A DNA stretch of 64,000 nt from Serripes groenlandicus (Eukaryota; Mollusca; Bivalvia; Cardiida; Cardiidae): contig JASEVX010000013.1 in assembly GCA_031761405.1 (NCBI GenBank), positions 39,508,601-39,572,600 on the forward strand, written 5' to 3'. The position numbers and the translations under genes were made by a program. The notes under the pieces are model-generated. The model was not told the DNA's origin. It ran no database searches and saw only the letters and a program-made list of their open reading frames with translations. Positions 52,250 through 63,945 of the stretch are shown here, one piece after another. The first letter of the stretch is position 1, and every line of letters starts with the position of its first letter.

Positions 52250-52518
52250 TGTTTACCCTTTCCCACATAACAACAAATCTGCAACAGATACCTTTGAAAA
52301 CATTGATTTTATGTTATGCTAAAATACGGAATATCTCTATAAATGAATATATACGTATTGTAACAAAAGGATAAATTGCTCATTATGAGCAATTTCTCCT
52401 TTTTGTCACAATATTTTCAAATTTAATAATTAACATATAAGTTATAGGGATAATACCTTTTTTTTCACTGAAAGATTTCAAAGTCATCTGCTTGATAATT
52501 GTGGGAAAGGGTTAATAT
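52250..52518. repeat. TTAA-MITE, degraded
   Basis: 'taccctttcccacataacaa', 'gctcattatgagc', 'aattgtgggaaagggttaa'. Confidence 0.65.
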
Positions 52519-52579
52519 CTTTCTGTAATTCATCTAGACATTTTTTTGTTGCATTTGATGTCACTCTTCATTTTAAGCT

Positions 52580-52930
52580 GCACTGTCTGAAAGCCAGTTG
52601 AGCTTATGTCATGGCGATTTGTCTGTCGTGCGTGTGCGTGCGTGCGTCAATTTTTGCTTTAAACAACTTGGTCAATTGGAATGAAACTTCATAGGAAGCA
52701 TCCTCTCAATATCTTGGTTTCCATGGGAACCAAAAGAAAAAACTTAAAAATTCTTATCCTCCCAAACTGGTTGGCTGATTTTCAAATAATTTTGTAGAAA
52801 TGTTCCTTCCTTGGGTGCCACTCTACAAGATTCCTTCAAGCCATACTATAATTAGTCAGAAAACATGGCCACCAGGGGCAAGGCTGTTTGGAGATTTAAT
52901 TTTTGCCTAATATCAGTGGAGTGATACTCT
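52580..52930. repeat. Dispersed repeat fragment with (GCGT)n
   Basis: Left part resembles 43155 ('cttatgtcatggcgatttgt', 'cgtgcgtgtgcgtgcg'); right part resembles 12830-14042 in reverse ('ggttggctgattttcaaata', 'gccaccaggggcaaggctg'). Confidence 0.6.
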
Positions 52931-53027
52931 TTGGCCTTATGTGTGGTATTGTTTCAGTTCTTCTTTCAGCTGTTTTTTTGAGTCACTAACAACCTCTTTT
53001 TCAAACTATTCAGCTACACGATAAGTC

Positions 53028-53395
53028 AGAGGTCCAGATAAGAAGGAGTATTCAGCTCTTTTACTCACAATATCTCTCATATCATCCAACCAAACCCTAT
53101 GGCGTGGGTACTCAAAAGAATCGTCTCAATAAGATGATTATTTTGAGTACCAACAACATAGGGTTAAAAGGTAAAATAAGGATTTAAGAACGAACGATAA
53201 GTCAGAGGTCTAGATAAGAAGGAGTATTCAGCTCTTTTACCCACAATGTCTCATATCATCCAACCAAACCCTATGGCGTGGGTACTCAAAATAATTGTTT
53301 CAATGAGACATATCTTTTGAGTACCTACAACATAGGGTTAAAGGGTAAAATTAGGATTTAAGAACGAACAAAACTCCCCTTATCTGGAGCTCTGA
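53028..53395. mobile_element. MITE-2 tandem dimer
   Basis: Two hairpin units in direct tandem (53028-53205 and 53205-53395). They share 'cagaggtctagataagaagg' at the start of each, and the second ends in 'cccttatctggagctctg'. Confidence 0.8.
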
Positions 53396-53524
53396 TAAGG
53401 TCCTTGGTCACAAATTTCTTGAACCTTTTGCTGGAAGATGAAATTTGGTGACGTAATTGCCATATAATGAAGCATAATAATCTCATGTATTCATGTTGCC
53501 CATATTCCAATGTAATCTTTTTAC

Positions 53525-53802
53525 CCTCCCTTTCCCACAAACAGGCTCATTTTGACACATCTGTAGAAGACAACTTTTGAAAACATAGTGGCAAAGAGAA
53601 AAATTGTACACTAAGGAAACAAAATGGTGAGAATAAGGAAAATATCTAAAATTGAAAGTATGGATATTGAATAGAGTTGAAAACATTGTGACAAAAGGTG
53701 AAATTGCTCATAATATGAGCAATTTCTCTTCTTGCCACTATGTTTTCAAAAGTTGACTGCTGTGTAGATGTCAGTAAATGTCTATGTGGGAACGGGTTAA
53801 AT
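53525..53802. repeat. TTAA-MITE, expanded/degraded
   Basis: 'ccctttcccacaaacaggct' to 'atgtgggaacgggttaa' with an inserted block in the middle. Confidence 0.6.
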
Positions 53803-54230
53803 AAGGATTTAAGAGCTTGAATATCAACCCTTATTTAGAGCTCTGGGTAAATATAACAATGATATAATATATGGCATTTTATGCAAACATAAAATCTTTT
53901 ATGTATTTGTTGAGTTGACTCTAGTTCGCTCTTGGAGCGGAAGGTTATAAGTAATGTGAGTTCCTCGAGTTATCCCTTTTGGTCAGAGATACGCAATTCA
54001 TTGCTTTGGAAATTTATTTGCGTTTAAGGCAATTGTTAGACCGGCTAAAGGTTCGATTTTATTACATTACTTTGGAACTAAGCACAAAGCAACGTACAAA
54101 CTATACATTTTAGGTTGGCGACACAGTTTTAAGTGTTAATTTCGTGATTTTCCTTGGACTCGACGCAGATATTTTTGTAGGTCATCAACACAACACAAAT
54201 TGGTGACGTCACACATCCTCACACATAAAC

Positions 54231-54440
54231 ATGGCCGCGCCCATAGAAAGAATTCAGTTGTTTGGACATTCTTTTGTTCGTAGACTTAAAGACTTTTTAC
54301 ATTCCAGTGACGACTTAACCTTCACTTGGGACTTACACAGATCACTACAATGTTCAGGATTGTCGGGTGCTGATAACGTTGATGTTATTGAGGACTTTGT
54401 ACAATCAATTACAATAAACATGAAATATACACAAAATTGA
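54231..54440 (+). CDS. Short frame with SGNH-hydrolase-like start
   Basis: 69 residues from a good ATG: MAAPIERIQLFGHSFVRRLK, then FTWDLHRSLQCSGLSGADNV. GHSFVRRL at this place recalls block I of SGNH-like domains (GDS/GHS) attached to some bivalve mobile elements. The frame stops soon after, inside a MITE-like segment, so it is a fragment or a first exon. About 300 bp of unique DNA precede it (53810-54230). Confidence 0.35.
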   Translation: MAAPIERIQLFGHSFVRRLKDFLHSSDDLTFTWDLHRSLQCSGLSGADNVDVIEDFVQSITINMKYTQN

Positions 54441-54479
54441 ATGTTGCCTAGATATTTTCAAAGCCAGTTGTTGCAATCT

Positions 54480-54800
54480 CTTCAGGTTCTTCACTGCCTG
54501 CTTGCATGACGTTTATATACCATGAAATATCTAGAATGGTGGCCCTCAAGTTGTTGTACAGCAATGTAACTTTATCCGTTTCCTACTTGTAGATGCATTC
54601 TGACACATCTTCAGCAGATGACTTTTGAAAACATAGATGCAAAATATGAAATTGCTCTAAATGAGCAATTTCTCCATTTGCCACCATGATTTCAACTTTA
54701 TGTAATAATAAAGTCCCATTTAAGTTAATTTTTTAAAAAAACTGCCAGTTTGTTTTAAAAGTCGTCTGCAGATTTGTTCTATGTGGGAAAGGGTTAAACT
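54480..54800. repeat. TTAA-MITE with duplicated flank
   Basis: 'cttcactgcctgcttgcatg' flank as at 51260; MITE 'ccgtttcctacttgtagatg' to 'tatgtgggaaagggttaa'. Confidence 0.65.
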
Positions 54801-54805
54801 TATTA

Positions 54806-56433
54806 CCGTATATACTCAGTTATAAGTCGCACTTTTTTACCTTCAAAATCGAAAGTGAAGTGGGGGGAGCGACTTATAAGAGGGTCAAGCAAAAATTCAG
54901 AAAAAATTACCCTCCAATTCACCGATCGTCAAAAACTGTGCAGGCCGGTCATTGATAAAAAGGGTGACTTAAATGATGATTTAACAGAATAAATCAAGTT
55001 TGATTGAAAGAAACATATCTTATAGAATTGATTTGTTTATAAAAACAAACACTAGAAAAAATATATAACTTATGAATGTACATTTAAAAAGTCATTTGTT
55101 CCAAGTTATTGTTTCGATTTCAGCTCGATTGGAAGCCATTTTGAATTTTGTGAAAATATAAATTGCGTGATTTTGGCCTGCATGGGTGATGGTACCAAAT
55201 TAAACCATTAGAAAGCAAAAAACAAACACAGATCCAATTAAAGAGATAAAAAAGTCGGACCAAAATTGTCATAATTAATCCACAAACAATCCCAAGACTA
55301 CACACGGGGTGATTTAACACGGTCAATAATTGACGTTAAAGTGTATTAAGTACAAACTGATAAACATGCAATTATCGGCTTTTACCACTGTGATACATCT
55401 GCAGTATTTGAGAGTCGTAACAAAGACAATAACTGTAGCTAAAGTGTATTAAATACAAACTGCTAACAATGCAATTATCGGTTTTTACCCACTCTAATAC
55501 GTACACGTCTGCAGAATTTGACCTCGGGTAATTTTACATGTAACACCTTTAGCTTGATGATAATTTAAACCTGTGTGGTTTACACGCGACAGTTGTGTTA
55601 GAATTATTTGACTGTTAGAATTGAGGTCGCTGAACCGTGGATTTTTATTAAAAAGGGTGAACAAACTCCATAAACGAAAGCTATATTATCAAACAAAGGG
55701 GAAATTAGCAATGTTTTCAAAAGTTTTCAGCTGCCTCAGAAACATCATGGGAAAAGGACGAATTTAATCTGAGTTAGCAGATTATCACTGTATGCGAATT
55801 AATTTCAGTTATGCAACGCCGACAAAAACGTGATTAAACTTCATTAAAGAGAGCTATTAGATAAAATAGCGTTGAAAAGCTTCTTGCTGAATATTTTTTC
55901 TTCTTCAACAATATTTGTTATTCTGTCCTTGTTATCTTCTCAATATGAAAAAGAAACAAAAGATAAAACAAAGGGTTAATCAAGACGAGTGTGTTTTCAC
56001 ATAACCTGGGGCCTTTTGTGACCGGACAAAACCGGTTTATGTATTCCCCAGTAAATCTCTTTAGATAAAACAAATTAAAACTAGTTGGACATCATTGTAT
56101 GTTCAAATAATGTAAACAAAAAGCTGATGCTCGATCTTGATGACTTAAGGTTATATATCTCGCTTCTTATGATAGTAAAATCTATTTAGACTATAAATCA
56201 ATGCTTACATAAAACTAATTGGACATTATATGAATGTTTTAAACAAAAAATCTGATGCTCGATCATGATGACTTGGGTTATATCTCGCTGCTTGTCATAG
56301 GGTTTTGACGTGAAAAAAATCAAAAATCTAACTGCGACTTATAAGAGGGTCAATCATCAAACCCTAGACTTTAGGCCTCGAAGTAGGGGGTGCGACTTAT
56401 AGACGAGGGCGACTTATAACTGAGTATATACGG
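54806..56433. mobile_element. TA-flanked TIR element, 1.6 kb, non-autonomous
   Basis: Ends 'ccgtatatactcagttataa' and the complement of 'tataactgagtatatacgg', TA on both sides. Inner 'gcgacttataagagggtca' is repeated at both ends (54871, 56334). A TA duplication fits Tc1/mariner/pogo-type transposases, but no transposase frame is seen. Internal duplications: 'gtgtattaagtacaaactg' at 55338 and 55447, and 'gctgatgctcgatcttgatg' near 56122 and 56254. Confidence 0.75.
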
Positions 56434-56443
56434 TACATCACAA

Positions 56444-58240
56444 ACATATTTTTTATTTTTTTTATTTTTGTATAACTTTATTAGCCACGTACATTAGGTT
56501 TAAGTCAGGTCATGGCCATCCCCCTTTCAACCTGACACTATTTTGTGTTAGTAATTCATTAAGTTGTTTGTGTTAGTACTTGACTCCTTGCACGCTAAAT
56601 GGCAAATTTCGTCAACCGTTTATGGTGACCATCGCAATCAGTTTGGATCCAGATCATGCCCAACATAACATGGAGTTGACCTGCATGTGATCAAAACAGT
56701 TTGGAGCTCAGATTCTTTTCAGACAGTAGAACATAATTTTCAAAAGTGCTGCAGATGACACTAGTTTAGCGTGCAGAGATTCAAGAATAGAAATATTTAT
56801 GAAATTATATACTTCGTATTACTAATTATATCTATTTAATAATAAAATTTTACAAAAATGTAAAGAGAAAATAAACAAAATATTTAAAGAGAGAGAGAGA
56901 GAGAGAAAATGAGGTGAATCTTTCGTTTTGGTCTCCTTATATATATTCCATGCTAAATGGAAGCTGTTCCTAAGGCCCACAATTGATGGGATATTTGATT
57001 TTGATTACCATGAAACGATATATCTTTTAAAATTTAACAACATTGTATCTAATTTATAATCAGCATTACATGAACCTATAAGGACTTTAGCCCTATTTAT
57101 TTGTATTAATGGCTCTATTTCTCTTACCGTTGATATTAAATATTGTAGAATTCAGGTTTAACCTTTTCACATTCATAAAATAATTTGAGCAGCGTTTCTT
57201 CGCTTTTATTACAAAAAGAGCATAAGTTACTTGGCTTATGATTCATTTTTTGTAGGAAGGAATTAGTGGTGAAAAATCTATGAACAATTTTCGTTTGCAT
57301 CCATTGAATATATGAATCTTTAGTACATTTAAACGTGTTCCGGTATATCTCTTTCCAATTAAAGTGTATATTAGTGTTAAGATATTCCCATTTATTTTGA
57401 CTAGTAGGAGTTTCCTTGTTACTAGTAAGTGTTTTATAAATTAATTTATTTGTATCTTTATTTATAAGAATTTCCTTTAAATATTTATTTATACCAGGGT
57501 TATTATCTGTCAATACAAGACCGTCAGTGCCGCTGGTGTTTCTTTTTCCTATAAACGTTTGAACTGTTTTCAATAAACCATAATACACTAAAAAGTTATT
57601 TTTTTTACCTAAAATGATCTCAATATTTTCTAAGCTGATAACATTCCCATCGTTATCCATTAGATATCTCACCATTCTAACTCCTGTATCATACAATTCT
57701 TTGATATATATAACTTTCGAATTGATTTTAAAATGTTCATTGTAGAACAAAGGCATGTTTAATATCTTATCCCAAGAGTTGATTTTAATTATGTTTATGT
57801 ATTCTATGTACGATTTTAATACGTCAATCCAAAAATTGTTTTTCACGGTATTTGAAGTATGTTCACAAAAGATTTTTCCTAAATTAATTATTTTTCTTAC
57901 ATCAAATAAATTGTATATCATTTCATAGCATTTGTTATTTTTACAAGTTATTAAGTTCTTTAGCCATTTTAATTTCATGCTAGAGATAAAACTTTTGATA
58001 TCTATCATTTTTAAACCCCCTTCCTCATAACCTTTAATGAATATTGTTTGTTCTATTTTAGCTCTTCCATTCACAAAGATATGCATGATCTTAAAAATGA
58101 AGTAATAGCCAACCTTTATGATGAAAATATTTACCAACTTAATAATTAATAGCCCTATCAAAATTGTTACAAATTTAAATGCTGGTCGTCCTATAATAGA
58201 ATTGATAAAATATAAAACTTTGGTTATCAATTTCCAATGT
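56444..58240 (-). mobile_element. LINE retrotransposon, 5'-truncated
   Basis: The minus-strand 3' end has 'ggctaataaagttatac' (AATAAA) and an A-rich tail (plus-strand T-rich 56449-56470). The body holds the C-terminal part of ORF2 (58230-57136), then decayed coding up to a (GA)n run at 56887. It inserted about 10 bp from the end of the TA-flanked element. Confidence 0.85.
57136..58230 (-). pseudogene. LINE ORF2 C-terminal region
   Basis: 364 codons open. GYEEGGLKMIDIKSFISSMK and LKWLKNL (post-RT region typical of L1/Tx1-like elements) come first, then HFNWKEIYRNTFKCTKDSYI, QWMQTKIVHRFFTTNSFLQK and the zinc-knuckle-like CSFCNKSEETLLKLFYECEK. RT catalytic motifs are absent because of 5' truncation. 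The frame breaks after KPEFYNI, and the last part is readable only in other frames. Confidence 0.85.
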
Positions 58241-58560
58241 TATAAATGATGCCAAACAAGAGATGCAATAAGAACCTAACTCGCTAAACCCGACTCATCA
58301 TATATATCATATCTGAATGCCTCTGCAAGTCGGAAAAGGTTAAGAATTTGTCCAAATTGTGCAAGTGAAAATTTCAGGTTAAATGATATGTATAATTTAG
58401 CAAAGAGAATAAAACAGCACTTGCACAAAAAGTGCAAGATGCAATTTAAGCCAAATTATGAATCTGATAATATCAAGAATATTAAGAATGAGATTAATAA
58501 TCAGCTCATTAACTATTTCCCTAAAACATACTTTTTTGACACTTCTGCAGCTTTTGAAAA
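58240..58560 (+). repeat. Segment related to 51840-52245
   Basis: See that entry. Contains 'aaaatttcag' followed by an open stretch (LAKRIKQHLHKKCKMQF); not convincing as an exon. Confidence 0.4.
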
Positions 58561-58683
58561 ACACTGTGTGAAAAGTAGAGATTGCTCATAATGGAAAACA
58601 AACCAAAACAGACTGAACAATACCTGCAGTTCAAAGGATGTTTTCAAGTGGATTTCAAAAGTCGGAAGTTCTGATTTCAAGAA

Positions 58684-59034
58684 TCAAAACATATTTATCC
58701 TCTCTGCACGCTTATATGAAACTTCTAATTTCAATTCCCTAATTTGATTCTGCAATTTATTAATGGATTGTTTCTGTTTTTTGATTTTGGTTTTGTTTTG
58801 TCTCGTCTTGTCAGCTCTTTTGTTCTTCAACTTCAGCTGTACTTGCAATGGGATCAGACGCTTATTTATACTATCTGGCATACCTCCAAGTTTTTCCAGT
58901 TCAGTAGTCATTTTTTTGGCCAACCATGGAAATTCCCTTGCAATTTTTTTCTTGAAGATTTCAAATGCTTCAGGTCCCCTTTGAGGTAATATTTGCAGCA
59001 GTTGAACCACTTTTGACTCTCTTGATGATAATTG
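58684..59034 (-). CDS. CARD gene last exon
   Basis: Good polypyrimidine-AG acceptor; encodes QLSSRESKVVQLLQ to the stop after YKRAERINMF. Confidence 0.7.
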   Translation of the reverse strand, partial: QLSSRESKVVQLLQILPQRGPEAFEIFKKKIAREFPWLAKKMTTELEKLGGMPDSINKRLIPLQVQLKLKNKRADKTRQNKTKIKKQKQSINKLQNQIRELKLEVSYKRAERINMF

Positions 59035-60859
59035 CTGGAAGTAGAAGTAGAATTTGCAAAGGATAACATACCATCAAAAATAGGGAAGATGATTTATGCA
59101 TCAAAGTGCAGTATAATATCTACATGTTGACCTTATCCGGTTGTAATCTTTTTAACCTTTCCTACATACAAACATGCATCATTCTGTATATATAGCAGAC
59201 AACTTTTGAAAAAATTATGGCAGAAGGAAAAATTGCTCTTGATGTTTTTCAAAGTTGTCTTCTGCAGATTTGTTGTAAGTGGGAAATGGTAAACTGATAT
59301 CATCACTGTTGGTTTTTAGCTTGACTATTCGAAGAATATCGAGAGCAATTACAGTAACTTGTGCATCGGCGTTACAGCTTTGGTTAAAGTTTTGCATGCA
59401 AGGTACTTTCATGGACATATCTCATTTACCACCAATGATATTGATTTGAAACTTCATTCATGTCTTCAGGGGTGTCGGACAGTCAAGTTAGATAACTCTT
59501 GTATGAATTTTGTACAAGTTATGGCCATTGTTTGACTTTGAAAATTTGGTTAAAGTTTTGCATGTATGGTACTATCATGCACATATCTCAGTAGCCACTC
59601 AGTGATTGATTTAAAAATTCAATATAGTCTTTAAAGGTATCAAACAATCAGGTAAGGTAACTCCTGACTGAATTTATTATAAATTATTGGCTTTTTTATG
59701 GCCCTTGTTGAAGTTAGAAATTTGGGTTAAAGTTTTACATGCTAGGCCTTTTCTCTCAAACAGCAGATGCTTTTCAAACAAGATTTATCCAACACGATTT
59801 ATAGTACTATACTATCAAGCCACTATCTCAGTAACAAAGGTGAGTGTTGACTATAATATCAAATGGCCAAATAGTCGAGCAAGCTGTCTTGCGGACATCT
59901 CTTGTTAATAAATTAACCTTACAAATTTATAGAGTAGTTTTTAGCTAGACTATTCGAAGAATAAGGAGGCTATTATAGATGCTATCTCCTTGACTTCTCG
60001 GGAGTTGCGAGTTCGACTCCCAGCTTGGCCACCTTTCTTTCCGACGATTGACAAAAGTCAATGCGACATGCGTCATTCGTCTTCCACCAATGGGCTAAGT
60101 CTATGTGGAAAAGCAGCCAGTTGCTTGGGAAGATTGTTGTGTGTAGTACTGGTGTGAGAAAACCAGGAAATGCATGAGTAGGTGAACTGGCCGCCGTGAT
60201 ATAACTGAGAAATTGTTAAAAACGGCGTTAAACCCCAATCAATCAATCAATCATTGACTTCTTGGACTTCTTCTTAAATCTTTGCGTGCAACTAGATTGG
60301 GTGTCCATGATTTGGAGGTCGTGGAATAGTTAACACACTCCTTGATGCATGTCACATCAAAATCAAAAGAAAGCCACTGTATACCAATGATAACTATAAG
60401 TAAAAACTCATCTGTATCTACATTTCCTGGATATTTTAAACAAACAAAAACGAAAATTGGTGGCATCATTGTCTTGCCTTGTTTGAATTGAATGATAATA
60501 TCATGGTTTTAAATAAACACATTCATTTGTTAACATAATGAGCAATTTTCTTTTTGCCACAATGTTTTAAAAAGTTGTTTGCTGCAGAGGGGTCTGAAAG
60601 GGTCTGTATGTTGGAAAAGGTTAAAGTCCTTAAACTTCCAATTGAAACATAGTTTGAAACCTTTAACAACAATCATTTTAGAATACAAAAAGTGTGGACC
60701 TACATCCATCTTGGTTATCTGGATACGTCTACGTGTTAGTACACCAGCAGCATACAGAGAGTCGAAGAATACATCTGTAAGGTCAAAGTCAAAGCCCAGC
60801 ATACAGCGTTCTGAACATCTGTTGCCTGCCCGCCCCCGCCCGCCGCTCGACTTCTTCAT
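58684..60859 (-). CDS. CARD-domain gene with basic coiled-coil tail (CRADD-like)
   Basis: Two exons: 60859-60704 (52 codons from MKKSSGGRG, donor 'gat|gtaggt', phase 0) and 59034-58684 (116 codons plus stop, acceptor 'ctacttccag'). Joined (about 168 residues) they give a CARD: FDFDLTDVFFDSLYAAGVLT and RRRIQITKMD, then VVQLLQILPQRGPEAFEIF and EFPWLAKKM, closely matching the helix order and LPxRGPxAF, EFPW motifs of CRADD/caspase-2-type CARDs, which act by homotypic binding in apoptosis and inflammation signalling. The C-terminal 60 residues are Lys/Arg/Gln-rich (KTKIKKQKQSINKLQNQIRE) and look like a coiled coil, not the Death domain of CRADD. The donor is weak and the start uncertain. Confidence 0.65.
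59150..59290. repeat. TTAA-MITE, shortened
   Basis: 'taacctttcctacataca', 'agcagacaacttttgaaaa', 'ctgcagatttgttgtaagtg', 'ggaaatgg'. Confidence 0.55.
59310..59935. repeat. Dispersed repeat with internal units, in CARD intron
   Basis: 'agcttgactattcgaagaat' at 59320 and 'agctagactattcgaagaat' at 59943 bracket units with 'ggttaaagttttgcatg', 'atatctcagtagccac'. The right part has 'gcggacatctcttgttaat'. Confidence 0.6.
59945..60257 (+). mobile_element. SINE-A, sense orientation, full length
   Basis: Head with B-box-like 'gcgagttcgactcccagc', body 'gattgacaaaagtcaatgcg', 'gtggaaaagcagccagttgc', tail 'aacggcgttaaaccc', then (AATC)n. It lies within the CARD gene intron, opposite to the gene. Confidence 0.85.
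60530..60625. repeat. TTAA-MITE, right half
   Basis: 'tgagcaattttctttttgcc', 'gtttgctgcagaggggtctg', 'gtatgttggaaaaggttaa'. Just downstream of the CARD first exon. Confidence 0.6.
60704..60859 (-). CDS. CARD gene exon, helices 1-3
   Basis: Frame also open upstream to 60916 (GIAEEVNLIR), so the start may be earlier or an acceptor may lie between. Gly/Arg-rich leader. Confidence 0.55.
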
Positions 60860-60999
60860 TCTTATCAGATTTACTTCTTCAGCAATTCCAAACCTTAAGA
60901 AATTGAAGATGAACAAAATGTTTAAATATTAAAACCTTTACAGAGGCACAGATTAGAATGAGGAAACTGGTCTTTTACCAGCAATATACTTACTCCTTT

Positions 61000-61135
61000 A
61001 CCAAACCCTATGTTGTAGGTTCTCACAAGAATCGTCTCAATAAAATGGTTCTGTCCACACACGCACAACACAGATGATGGAAGGTGAGTAAGGATTTAAG
61101 AGCATGAATTTCAACCCTAATTTAGAGCTCTTGAG
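61000..61135. repeat. MITE-2, diverged
   Basis: 'accctatgttgtaggttctc', 'gtctcaataaaatgg', 'aatttagagctcttgag'. Confidence 0.6.
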
Positions 61136-61139
61136 TCTT

Positions 61140-62050
61140 TATATATCAAGTTAGTTTAAAAAAACAACAACTAATAATTCAACAATTACACCAAGAAATT
61201 GTATTCGAGTTAACGTCCAAGCGTGTCTTGATTTGTGTATAATTCATTTAATAATGTTAATCCATGTATATCTAAAATAGGACTGTTTCTAAGCTAAATA
61301 TAGTGACCTTTAACATTGATTTTCGCGCATGCGCAATTTTATATGAAGAAGCGAGTGGTCAAAATATTATTTTATTTTAGATAAGTATCAACATAAACTG
61401 GTAACGTAAACAAAAATAAGAAATATTTTGTGAACATTTGTCATGAAATATATGCCTGTTTATCGGTTGTGAACGTCAAAATACTTTTTCCTCAGTTCGT
61501 GACCTAGTTTCATAATTGCCAAAATATAAAGGAAGTAACCGGAAGTAAAATGTAAACTTAGAAAAGTGACGAGTTATGCACACACTAAATGTCGCTCGAA
61601 AAATTGATTTCTTATATATCTCGAAACGAGTGCATGGGCCGAATGTAGGAGAAAGAAGATAACTTAGAAATGATTTTTTTCTCTTGAATGCAGTGGAATA
61701 AAATATGCATTTAAGCTTTGCCTGATTTTTTATTCACTTTCATTGATGTCACAACGACTCGATCTTGACACGAGGTCAACATTTCGAAAGAATGCTCAAC
61801 CACCTCAATATTACAGATAGATAGCCATGCTTACCAACTCTCCAGATTCAATCGAGAGTCTCACAATTTGAATATGGTAACCCCACCCCCATGATTGTGA
61901 GGTAAAAACTCACGATTTTCAAAATTTAAAAGAAAATTAAAAAATCCTTTTTTTTTTTTTTTTTTTTTAAATCATGAAGATATGAATGTACTGAACATTA
62001 CTACAACCATTTTATAACATCTACTTCTAAACAAACTGTCACTGATTAAA
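61140..62050. other. No gene recognised
   Basis: AT-rich unique DNA with a T22 run at 61949-61970. May contain upstream regulatory DNA of the CARD gene, but nothing specific is seen. Confidence 0.35.
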
Positions 62051-62669
62051 GGCCCTTTCTTGTTTCAACAAGTTCAAACAATGTGTGTCTGTCAACTAAA
62101 TCATTTCTCCCTGTGTCATTATAGATTAACAAAGATTCCATTGGTACTCAGTATTTCATTCAAAAGTATGTCTAATTTAAATGTGGTTCAGATTTTTCTT
62201 TCTTGTATTCAATATGAAAAGTCATTGACACAACAGACAACTTGCTTCATTTTCTAGATAACCACAATTAAAAGGTTTTTTAAATAAATGCATGAAATTT
62301 GAAAACATGCCAAAATAAAATTTAAATGCTAGCATACAGTCGAAAATATTCTGTTAAATAGAAAACATTCTCAAAATGAGTCTATTTTATTATTTTCCTA
62401 TAAATATTGAAAGTATTGTCTCCTGCATAGTTCAGACATGTGATACTTTCCTGACGCCAAATAGGGAGATTTGGTAAAATACTTTTCATTTGATGCTAAA
62501 ATAGGGTCAAATCAAGAAGGGTATAACTTGCATTATGGGAAGTAATAATTTGCTAATTGAAAAGAATATTTCATTATCATTTATTACTTCAATTTTATTC
62601 ATGAAAATATTTCAGTATTATGACACATATATGTATATATGTAAAGAACTAGTCATAATAAAAAACAAG

Positions 62670-62905
62670 CAAATTCAGAGAATTATGGTCCCCCGCCAGG
62701 GTCAAGGTCACAAGGTCAAAAAAATTGGTATTGATGGAAAGGGGTTGTCACAAGGAATACACATGTGAAATATGAAAGCAGTACCTATTACGGTTCAGAA
62801 GTTATGACCAAGGTTAAAGTTTTTGTGACAGCGTGACGGAGGGATGGACTGACGAACGAGAAATAATAGTCCCCACGCTTTCGCTAAAAGCGGGGGACAA
62901 AAAAC
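62670..62905. repeat. Dispersed repeat with palindromic ends
   Basis: 'tggtcccccgccagggtcaa' on the left, 'cacgctttcgctaaaagcgg', 'gggac' on the right. Internal 'ggtcaaggtcacaaggtc' is similar in style to 14515-15428. Confidence 0.6.
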
Positions 62906-63479
62906 CTACATGAAACTTGGTCAAATCAGGAACGTAGATCTACGTCCCTAGTCAAATGCAATAATTAATTACATTTTCGAATACATGTTCAATGTTCAAA
63001 ATGATTTGATACTAGTACTTCCAATACTTTGATTCTTAGTATGCTGAAGCTTCGTTCTGCATCAGCATTTGAAAACATTTTACCTGATTTAGAGACATAT
63101 TATAAACATATGTTTATATGTCCTGCCTGATTATATGACATTTGATAGATGCATTTGTATAATTCAATTTAGAAAACATTTTTGGGATAGGGGCGTTTCG
63201 CCACTATCCCATACTCAGGCCGCTTTCGAAAAGTCGGATTACGGCTGCAACCACAGTCAACAGTTGTATACCTACGCCAAAATCGAGTTTTGATTGGTTA
63301 TAATCTGCATTTTCAATGATTTCATTGGTTCGACAGAATCAAGAAAAACCCTCCGCTTGCATTAATTAATGATATAAAATAGTTCCAACGCGTGAAACAC
63401 ACTCTGAACTATGACTGACCTCAATGTCAGTGGTGTTAGGTAACGTCGAGCGTGCAATTCACTGTAAATAAAATCATTG

Positions 63480-63945
63480 AAAGGAGTTGAAACCATTGTG
63501 GCAAAAGTAGAAATTGACTACGATAAGCAATTTCTCCTTTTGTCACAATGTTTTCGATTGGCGTCTGCTGCACATGCGTCTGTAAGCGGAAAATGGTTAC
63601 ATCCTCCCCATGGAAGCGGAACCCTTTCCGTGATACTAAAACAGTTCGAATATTGAAAATATGGAGCTATTGCTGACAATGAGCAATTCCTCCTTTTCAC
63701 ACAATGCTTTCAAACACGTTTCAAATTAATTATTTTCATATTTGAACGTTTTACTATGGACATTCTTTTACTCGACACATTTTGAATAATATGCTAGAGA
63801 CGAATTTGCCTTACATCAAAGGGAAAAATATATAGTTGAAACCTTTGTGGAAAAAGAGGAAATGGGTCACGATAAACAATTATGCAGCCTTCTGCTGCAC
63901 ATGCGTCAACAAGCGACTGTAAGCGGGAAAGGGTTGAACTGATTC
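63480..63945. repeat. TTAA-MITE fragments
   Basis: 63485-63600 ('cattgtggcaaaagtagaaa', 'ggcgtctgctgcacatgcg') and 63615-63940, ending 'gcgactgtaagcgggaaagg', 'gttgaa'. Diverged subfamily with CATGCGTC near the end. Confidence 0.6.

Noticed and set aside
58388..58591. 67-codon Lys-rich plus-strand frame
   Set aside because: Overlaps the repeat shared with 51840-52245 and a MITE end; no splice support.
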